Shown one piece after another: positions 1 to 4,807 of a stretch of 5,677 nucleotides of DNA. The notes beneath the pieces are model-generated. The model was not told the origin of the DNA. It worked only from the letters and a program-made list of their open reading frames with translations, and ran no database searches. The number at the start of each line of letters is the position of its first letter. Position 1 is the stretch's first letter. Made by a program: the position numbers and the translations under genes. Source of the DNA: an uncultured Bryobacterales bacterium. GTDB lineage: Bacteria > Acidobacteriota > Terriglobia > Bryobacterales > Bryobacteraceae. Location: assembly GCA_937859895.1 (NCBI GenBank), contig CALMAV010000421.1, positions 1 through 5,677 on the forward strand, written 5' to 3'.

Positions 1-444
1 AACACAGGCAATCTCGACGGCGGAGGCTATGGCAATTACAACGTTTCAGGAACCAACTTCGGAGGTGCCCGCGCAAATTACATTGGCGGGCCTGTTTTCC
101 CGGAGAATAGGACCTGGCAGCAGTACATCAACGTAGCTGCTTTTGCTCGACCGGCAGACGGTACCTTGGGAACGCTGGGGCGGAACACATTCCGTGGACC
201 TGGCATTAACCAGTGGGACATCTCGCTATTCAAGAACTTCAACGTTACTGAGAATGTCCGGTTCCAGTTGCGCTTGGAAACGTTTAACACGTTTAATCAC
301 ACCCAGTTCGTTGGTATCAACAACGTGCTTAATTTGAGCAGCCCGGGAGACGTAGGTACCCCTGGGACGGCGGGCAGTACCGGACAGATAAACTCAACGC
401 GTGACCCTCGTAACGTGCAGCTTGGCGCCAAGTTCTACTTTTAG
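1..444 (+). CDS. TonB-dependent receptor, C-terminal 147 residues (5' end outside window)
   Basis: Frame 1 is open from the first base to a TAG at 442-444. The translation has hallmarks of the last beta-barrel strands of large acidobacterial TonB-dependent receptors (the type with an N-terminal carboxypeptidase-regulatory-like domain, not visible here): GTLGRNTFRGPGINQWDISL at residues 56-75, FKNFNVTENVRFQLRLETFN just after it, then FNHTQF, and a tail with GQINSTRDPRNVQLGAKFYF. The chain ends in an aromatic residue, as expected for the outer-membrane beta-barrel assembly signal. Such receptors import bulky substrates across the outer membrane using TonB/ExbBD energy; the substrate cannot be told from this fragment, although glycans are plausible given the porin and fucosidase downstream. 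The last 44 bp overlap the start of a truncated TPR-type ORF in another frame. The final 82 bp are repeated 1600 bp downstream. Confidence 0.88.
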   Translation, partial: NTGNLDGGGYGNYNVSGTNFGGARANYIGGPVFPENRTWQQYINVAAFARPADGTLGTLGRNTFRGPGINQWDISLFKNFNVTENVRFQLRLETFNTFNHTQFVGINNVLNLSSPGDVGTPGTAGSTGQINSTRDPRNVQLGAKFYF

Positions 445-533
445 CTTTCGCACCCTTCTGCTGATCGCGGCCGTCGTCGCTCTGCTTCCCTGGCAGACTA
501 CGACGGCCGTTTCTTCTGGCGTCGAACTTGTCC
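363..533 (+). repeat. Direct repeat, left copy (receptor tail plus TPR-gene leader)
   Basis: This 171-bp stretch aligns without gaps to 1963-2133. By hand count 23 positions differ (148/171 identical). The best-matched part is 381-440, with 3 differences in 60. It covers the last 27 codons of the receptor, including its stop, and about 90 bp of the signal-peptide region of a TPR gene. Of the eight differences before the receptor stop, four are synonymous third-position changes in the receptor frame (369, 429, 435, 441). This suggests both copies once evolved as coding sequence and that this is not a recent tandem duplication. Similarity stops at 533, directly next to the stop codon of the minus-strand cardiolipin synthase gene. 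Confidence 0.93.
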
Positions 534-562
534 CTACTCCTCACGACGAATCAACCAGTTAA
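401..562 (+). pseudogene. Truncated TPR-protein gene: signal peptide remnant, 53 codons
   Basis: From GTG 401 an ORF runs to TAA at 560-562, in the same relative frame as the intact TPR gene that starts at 2001. It encodes a typical export signal: SFRTLLLIAAVVALLPWQ followed by TTTAVSSG. The intact paralogue reads SFRTLPVIAAVVLLLPWQ then TTADVSSG. Homology is lost after codon 44, exactly where the TPR repeats should begin. The last residues (PTPHDESTS) are read antisense through the end of the cardiolipin synthase gene. There are no frameshifts or internal stops, so a small secreted peptide could in theory still be made, but the simplest view is a 5' stump of a TPR gene cut by a rearrangement. 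It overlaps the receptor gene by 44 bp and the synthase gene by 29 bp. The start codon is uncertain: TTG 422 is an in-frame alternative, and neither has a clear ribosome binding site. Confidence 0.6.
468..517 (+). terminator. Hairpin after the receptor gene, possible intrinsic terminator
   Basis: Bases 468-477 and 500-509 are perfect inverted repeats (10 bp, CGGCCGTCGT with ACGACGGCCG). The enclosed 22 nt contain a second 5-bp stem (481-485 with 493-497). On the plus strand the stem is followed by TTTCTTCT at 510-517, an imperfect U-tract. It lies between the convergent receptor and cardiolipin synthase genes, where a terminator would be expected. On the minus strand no T-run follows the stem, so it would act mainly on plus-strand transcripts. 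The outer stem is absent from the matching right repeat copy. It could also be chance in GC-rich signal-peptide coding sequence. Confidence 0.4.
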
Positions 563-1850
563 AATCATCCATGACCCTGGTCGCAAACGAACGATTTCGT
601 AGCTGCTCAATGGTTACCGCACGACTTTGATTCAGATCCTCGTCCATTTGTGAGTGCAGTGTTGCTGCCAGGGAGCGGTCCAGAACAGCCATATTCACTT
701 CGTTATTCAACGCAAAGGAACGATGGTCGAAGTTTGCAGATCCGAGAACGCTCCACTGAGAATCAATCACCATTAATTTGGCATGAATCATTCCGGGCTG
801 ATATTCGTAGATCTCTACCCCTGCGCGGAGCAATTCAACATCGAGTGACCGGCTGAGTTTCGTGACTGCCGGAACGTCACTATTTTGGCCATTTGTAAGG
901 ATCCGCACACGCACGCCGCGCTCTCGAATCGCACGCAAGAGAGCCCTGCGCGCACTGCGGTCGGGCAGAAAATACGGGGTTGTGATGAAGATACTCTCGC
1001 GGGCAGAGTCCAGAAGCACCTGATACAAAATCCTAGCTCGGGTTCCACCCTCATCTGGAGTGCTCGCCACCACCATGCTCGCAACTCCCTGGTCAGCTGG
1101 AGAGGAGGTTATCTCCATAGGCAGTGTCAGAATTTCTCCAGAACATCTAAGCCAATTCTCCGAAAGAACGGAAACCATACTGGATACAGCATGCCCTTTG
1201 ATGCGAAACATCGTGTCACGCCACGGATGGCCTTGTTTGCTATGGCTGAGCCAGTGGTCTGCAATACCTGCACCGCCGATAAACCCCAGCTTCCCATCGA
1301 CAACCATAAGCTTTCGATGCGTACGCCGGTCAATGCTGGGGAGGATTTTAGGCCGTAGAGGGTGATACCAGAACATCTTGCCGCCGGCCCGCCGTAGCTC
1401 ATCAAAATAGGAATCTGACGTCCGAAAGCTGCCAATCGCATCCACGACAAGATGAACGTTAACGCCTTTGCGTGCACGCTCTGCCAATGCGTCTAGAACA
1501 AGGCCGGCAATCTCTCCCTCGAAAAACTCATAAAACTCCAGTTGGATACTTTTTTGGGCTGCGCGGATCGCTTCCAGCTCCGCTGGATAGAATTGAACCC
1601 CATTCTTTAGCACCTCCACCGCCGTATCGCGCGAGATGAACGCATCAGTGATGATGCTTAGGAACTGCACGAAGTTCTCACTGTCGAGTGGATCTGTAAT
1701 CGGATTGATCAAACGATACGGAATAGCCGGCCCGAAGAGTTCAAGCGCCAGACGTGCGCCGTTCCAGGCGAGCGCGCCCGCCCCAGCTACAGCAAGGGCC
1801 GTAACGGCAGGATGGCACCGGTAAGGTGACCGCGGGCACTCGGAAGACAT
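534..1850 (-). CDS. Cardiolipin synthase / phospholipase D-like protein
   Basis: A complete 438-residue phospholipase D superfamily protein. It has the two HKD catalytic motifs of bacterial cardiolipin synthases: HRKLMVVDG (H178, K180, D185) followed by GFIGGAGI, and IHAKLMVID (H356, K358, D363) followed by SVLGSANFDHRS. The family joins phosphatidylglycerol to a second phospholipid to make cardiolipin at the inner membrane. Only one hydrophobic N-terminal segment is visible (about residues 14-38), whereas ClsA-type enzymes usually have two, so it resembles the ClsB/ClsC-like branch and I give no symbol. ATG 1850 is the first possible start because an in-frame TGA lies at 1856-1854. A strong GGAGG (1886-1882) sits about 31 nt upstream, too far for normal use; GAAGG (1872-1868) is also distant. 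A TATGAT at 1957-1952 is a possible -10 without a convincing -35. The gene runs against all its neighbours and lies exactly between two copies of a direct repeat. The exact substrate is unproven. Confidence 0.9.
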   Translation of the reverse strand: MSSECPRSPYRCHPAVTALAVAGAGALAWNGARLALELFGPAIPYRLINPITDPLDSENFVQFLSIITDAFISRDTAVEVLKNGVQFYPAELEAIRAAQKSIQLEFYEFFEGEIAGLVLDALAERARKGVNVHLVVDAIGSFRTSDSYFDELRRAGGKMFWYHPLRPKILPSIDRRTHRKLMVVDGKLGFIGGAGIADHWLSHSKQGHPWRDTMFRIKGHAVSSMVSVLSENWLRCSGEILTLPMEITSSPADQGVASMVVASTPDEGGTRARILYQVLLDSARESIFITTPYFLPDRSARRALLRAIRERGVRVRILTNGQNSDVPAVTKLSRSLDVELLRAGVEIYEYQPGMIHAKLMVIDSQWSVLGSANFDHRSFALNNEVNMAVLDRSLAATLHSQMDEDLNQSRAVTIEQLRNRSFATRVMDDFNWLIRREE

Positions 1851-1962
1851 GACTCACAGTGTACTTACCTTCGCGCTTTCGCCTCCTCACGTACGTAACT
1901 CTTTGCCCGACCAGGGGACGGTACACTCGGTGAAACATTCGTGGTCTCGGCATCATAGGCGT

Positions 1963-2044
1963 TGGGACAGCGTCCAGTGCCGGACAGATAAACTCAACGC
2001 GTGACCCTCATAACGTGCAGCTTGGCGCGAAGTTTTACTTCTAG
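1963..2044 (+). pseudogene. Relic of a second TonB-dependent receptor (last ~26 codons)
   Basis: In the frame ending at TAG 2042-2044 the sequence reads GTASSAGQINSTRDPHNVQL then GAKFYF, almost the same as the end of the receptor at 1-444, including the terminal aromatic residue. The frame stays open upstream only to a TGA at 1931-1933, and residues before 1963 are not recognisably receptor-like. No start codon or barrel precedes it, so this is a 3' stump left by deletion or rearrangement. The first 44 bp of the TPR gene overlap it, which may be why it has been kept. Confidence 0.75.
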
Positions 2045-2133
2045 CTTTCGCACCCTTCCAGTGATTGCTGCCGTCGTCCTTCTGCTTCCTTGGCAGACTA
2101 CGGCTGACGTTTCTTCTGGAGCCAAACTTTTCC
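1963..2133 (+). repeat. Direct repeat, right copy (receptor tail plus TPR-gene leader)
   Basis: This is the partner of 363-533 at a constant offset of 1600 bp, with no gaps and 148/171 identical positions by hand count. Here the repeat runs straight into the intact TPR gene, so the right copy keeps the functional downstream half of the unit while the left copy keeps the functional upstream half (the receptor). To the left, similarity fades at about 1963; beyond it lies the short region upstream of the cardiolipin synthase gene. Confidence 0.93.
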
Positions 2134-3188
2134 AGCAAGGGACGGACGCGCTCCAGCGCCAGGACTACTTGATTGCCGAGACAAGTTTTCAGGGAGTTCT
2201 AAAGCTGGAGCCTCGAAATGTCGGGGCACTGGGCAACCTCGGAGTCATCTATTCACGGACAGGTCGGCAGGCGAAGGCTGTGTCGATGTATCAGCAGGCA
2301 CTCCGAGTCGCGCCCAATGAGAAAGGACTGCTTTTAAATCTTGGGCTAGCGTACCTGAAACAGCAGGAGTACCAGAAAGCGCTCCAACCTTTCGAGCAGG
2401 TAGTTGCGGCCGACCCGAACAATCTACAAGCGCAGGAGTTGCTGGCCACGTGCCGCGTCTATACAGGAGATCTTGCCGCAGCCATACCGCAGCTGGAGAA
2501 ATTACGATTAGCTGACCCGCACCGCTCCGCGATCCTTTATTTGTTGGGTGCGGCTTACACACGCGCCAAGCAGCCAGAGCTGGCTAAGCCAATCTTTGCG
2601 GAACTTCTGGATTCGGCTGCCGATCCTGCGCAGTCCAACTTCCTGATGGGCCAAGCCTACTATGACGCCGGCCAATTTGCTCAATCAGCAGATTCTTTCC
2701 TTTCAGCCCTGGGGAGCAACCCGCGCTTTCCAGGTGCACGGCTGGCTTTGGCGAAGGTATACATCAGCCAACGTGAAAATGCAAAAGCGATTCATCAGTT
2801 GACCGAGCTCATCAGGGACGAGCCCGGTAATGCGGAGGCCCACTATCTGCTGGGTGCGTTTCAAGTTCAAACCGAAGACTTTGCAAGTGGAGTTACCCAT
2901 CTGTCCCTTGCTGAGAAGACGTACCCGAACTCCTGGGCTATCCACCTGTACTTAGGAAAAGCCGCGCTGCGTAATAGACAAGTAATGCTTGCGATAAAGG
3001 AGTTAACTCAGGCAAGCGACTTGAATCCTGGAAGCCAACAGGTCTACTATCTGCTTGCACAAGCCTATCGCTCGTCAGGACAGAGCGCGCAACGGGCTGC
3101 GGCACTGGCCAAAGTGAAGGCCTTAAACGCCGGCAAGTTGGGTAAAGAAGAAGCGGCGCTTGACAGTATTCCCACGCTGCAAGATTGA
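2001..3188 (+). CDS. Secreted tetratricopeptide-repeat (TPR) protein
   Basis: A 395-residue protein with an export signal (positive R16 and R17 area, hydrophobic core about 18-30, possible cleavage after WQTTA at 35), followed by about ten TPR-type helical hairpins from residue 41 to about 375. Clear units are AKLFQQGTDALQRQDYLIAE (41-60), NVGALGNLGVIYSRTGRQAK (73-92), the one starting near NEKGLLLNLGLAYLKQQEYQ (106-125), and AEAHYLLGAFQVQTEDFASG (278-297). TPRs are protein-binding scaffolds, here probably periplasmic. No catalytic domain is seen and the C-terminus is a short polar tail. The coding start is uncertain: GTG 2001 lies inside the receptor relic, TTG 2022 is in frame and gives a better-sized signal peptide, and neither has a visible ribosome binding site. 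Finding the same receptor-tail/TPR-leader overlap twice suggests that this TPR family normally follows and is coupled to a TonB receptor. A role in assembling or serving the receptor is inference. Confidence 0.85.
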   Translation: MTLITCSLARSFTSSFRTLPVIAAVVLLLPWQTTADVSSGAKLFQQGTDALQRQDYLIAETSFQGVLKLEPRNVGALGNLGVIYSRTGRQAKAVSMYQQALRVAPNEKGLLLNLGLAYLKQQEYQKALQPFEQVVAADPNNLQAQELLATCRVYTGDLAAAIPQLEKLRLADPHRSAILYLLGAAYTRAKQPELAKPIFAELLDSAADPAQSNFLMGQAYYDAGQFAQSADSFLSALGSNPRFPGARLALAKVYISQRENAKAIHQLTELIRDEPGNAEAHYLLGAFQVQTEDFASGVTHLSLAEKTYPNSWAIHLYLGKAALRNRQVMLAIKELTQASDLNPGSQQVYYLLAQAYRSSGQSAQRAAALAKVKALNAGKLGKEEAALDSIPTLQD

Positions 3189-3328
3189 ACCCCCTTTTGG
3201 CCTTCTTGGGACATCCCGCGTCGCGGCGCGTACATTCATTGACCTCATTATTCAGCCGGTCAGCCTAGATATTTCGACGAACAATGGCTGCGGTTCCGGG
3301 CGGCCAGGAATGCATATTAAAGTGGTCG

Positions 3329-3334
3329 TATATT
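3329..3334 (+). promoter_or_regulatory. Possible -10 element (TATATT) before the porin gene
   Basis: TATATT matches the sigma-70 -10 consensus at five of six positions. It ends 7 bp before the GTG at 3342, so a transcript from it would start at or next to the start codon and be leaderless. This would fit the absence of a Shine-Dalgarno sequence there. No convincing -35 is visible at the usual spacing. AT-rich chance matches are common. Confidence 0.25.
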
Positions 3335-3341
3335 CACCCGC

Positions 3342-4757
3342 GTGTGCAAACTATTGACAGAAGCCTTGCAATCGCTGGGATTGCTGATCTGCTTAGCCGG
3401 TGTGTCGTTTGCTCAAGGCAGCGACCCTGCTACTTCATCCGGAACAGAAGACTTGACACTCTTCCGTCGTTTCTGGGTTTCTGCCCAGGCAAACTTCATT
3501 CGGCAGCAGCACGGCGCATTTCCGGCCAAGTACTCGGGACCAAACAGCTTTTCGTCCGACAAGCAACACGCAACGTCCAGAGTTGAGACGCTCTATACCG
3601 GCTTTCGAATCACCAGGCAACTAGAGATCCTGTGCGATGTCGAGAGCGCAGGAGGTGCGGGTCTTAGCGACGCACTGGGTATCGCTGGTTTCACCAACGT
3701 TGACGTTGTTCGCAATCCAACTCTTGGTGAGGCACCTTACATCTCCAGAGTGCTGCTGCATTACACAATTCCGATTAGCCACGAAACAGCTGAGACCACG
3801 CGCAATCCTCTTTCACTAGCCCCTCAGGTTCCTGTCAGAAGGTTGGAATTTCGCTATGGCAAAATGAGCACCGCCGATTTTTTCGACACGAACTCCATTG
3901 GCAGTGATAGCCACCTGCAATTCATGAATTGGGCAACTGTGAATAACGGTGCCTTTGACTATGCAGCCGATACGCGCGGCTACACTTTCGGCGCGGTTGT
4001 TGAGTACTACAACAAAGCCTGGGTGGCGCGGTTTGGAGAGATGCTGATGCCGACAGTGGCTAATGGCATCAATCTCGATTGGAACATCGCACGTGCCAGG
4101 GGCGAAAACTTCGAGATCGAATACCACCCGGTGTTTCTTCGGAAGCGCGCCACGGTGGTGCGGGCACTGAGCTTCGTCAATCATGCCAACATGGGCAAAT
4201 ACCGCGAATCCATCAACCGCTATCTGTCCGGTCAGGACGCTGTTCCTGACATCATTAAAACTCGGAAGCAAGGCCGCATTAAATACGGCTTCGGGTTGAA
4301 TGCTGAACAGGAGTTAACGCCATTGATACGCGCCTTCGGACGCCTTGGCTGGAATGATGGCCGCAATGAGACGTTTGCTTACACGGAGATTGACCGGACT
4401 GCAGAGATTGGCATGGACGTCCGTGGTACGCCATGGCGACGGCGGCAAGACAAAGCTGGCGCAGCCTTTGTGGCCAACGCAATCTCGGGTGACCACCGAC
4501 GCTATCTGGCTCTGGGCGGCCTTGGATTCATTCTGGGCGACGGCGCTCTCAACTATAGCCTTGAGAAAATCTTCGAGACTTACTATACGGCCCATGTCTG
4601 GCGAGGAATTTCCGCGGCCATCGACTACCAACATGTGAAAAACCCGGGCTATAACCTTGATCGTGGGCCTGCCAACGTAATTAGCTTTCGCATTCATGTT
4701 GAGGATGCCCTACCGTTTGAGCGCTTTCGCGGTGGTAATCAGTCCACGTCCAAATAA
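3342..4757 (+). CDS. OprB-family carbohydrate porin
   Basis: A 471-residue outer-membrane beta-barrel protein. It begins with a signal peptide (K3, hydrophobic 11-20, probable cleavage after GVSFA at residue 24). The mature part resembles the carbohydrate-selective porin OprB family, with FFDTNSIGSDSHLQFMNWAT (180-199), FDYAADTRGYTFGAVVEYY (205-223), FGEMLMPTVANG (231-242), and near the end YQHVKNPGYN followed by DRGPA (429-444). OprB porins form passive channels for sugars across the outer membrane. GTG 3342 is the first start codon after an in-frame TAA at 3318-3320 and gives a complete signal peptide; no ribosome binding site is evident. The gene follows the TPR gene after 153 bp and precedes the fucosidase by 50 bp, so it may be co-transcribed with the latter and take up sugars released by it. 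Oddly, about 17 polar residues follow the apparent last strand (FRIHVEDA), so the chain does not end in an aromatic residue. The family call is firm; the sugar is unknown. Confidence 0.85.
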   Translation: MCKLLTEALQSLGLLICLAGVSFAQGSDPATSSGTEDLTLFRRFWVSAQANFIRQQHGAFPAKYSGPNSFSSDKQHATSRVETLYTGFRITRQLEILCDVESAGGAGLSDALGIAGFTNVDVVRNPTLGEAPYISRVLLHYTIPISHETAETTRNPLSLAPQVPVRRLEFRYGKMSTADFFDTNSIGSDSHLQFMNWATVNNGAFDYAADTRGYTFGAVVEYYNKAWVARFGEMLMPTVANGINLDWNIARARGENFEIEYHPVFLRKRATVVRALSFVNHANMGKYRESINRYLSGQDAVPDIIKTRKQGRIKYGFGLNAEQELTPLIRAFGRLGWNDGRNETFAYTEIDRTAEIGMDVRGTPWRRRQDKAGAAFVANAISGDHRRYLALGGLGFILGDGALNYSLEKIFETYYTAHVWRGISAAIDYQHVKNPGYNLDRGPANVISFRIHVEDALPFERFRGGNQSTSK

Positions 4758-4788
4758 CTAAGTACGCCTTTTCGCCACGCGCGTGAAC

Positions 4789-4794
4789 TACAAT
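4789..4794 (+). promoter_or_regulatory. Possible -10 element (TACAAT) before the fucosidase gene
   Basis: TACAAT matches the sigma-70 -10 consensus at five of six positions. It lies in the 50-bp gap between the porin and the fucosidase, ending 13 bp before the ATG at 4808. A transcript from it would have only about 6-7 untranslated bases. No clear -35 is found. If it is not a promoter, the fucosidase is probably read from the porin transcript. Confidence 0.22.
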
Positions 4795-4807
4795 CCCCAA
4801 AGCAGAT

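Noticed and set aside
329..544. Minus-strand ORF of 71 codons, with a similar 61-codon ORF at 1953-2138
   Set aside because: The two resemble each other only because both lie antisense to the direct-repeat copies. The arginine/serine-rich translation has no recognisable domain, and sequence conservation is better explained by the receptor and TPR frames.
885..1358. Plus-strand ORF of 157 codons inside the synthase gene
   Set aside because: It is antisense to the region coding the two HKD domains, has no recognisable family, and is composed as expected for an antisense shadow of GC-rich coding sequence.
1889..1896. ACGTACGT palindrome in the divergent region as an operator
   Set aside because: An 8-bp palindrome occurring once is not enough to call a regulator binding site.
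1741..1956. Minus-strand 71-codon ORF overlapping the synthase start and using its upstream region
   Set aside because: Mostly out of frame within the synthase N-terminal coding region, very arginine-rich, and without a ribosome binding site at its ATG. The upstream GGAGG lies inside it, not before it.
363..2133. Repeats as target-site duplications of a transposon or an integron-like cassette
   Set aside because: The copies are far too long and too diverged for a target-site duplication, no transposase, integrase or terminal inverted repeats are seen, and each copy is composed of recognisable gene ends.
3189..3341. Terminator or small RNA between the TPR gene and the porin
   Set aside because: Only short weak palindromes (for example CGCG around 3218-3231) are present, with no U-tract; nothing supports a structured element.
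3816..4271. Minus-strand ORF of 151 codons, plus others at 4314-4697 and 4739-5053
   Set aside because: These are antisense to the well-supported porin and fucosidase genes and show no domain or signal of their own.
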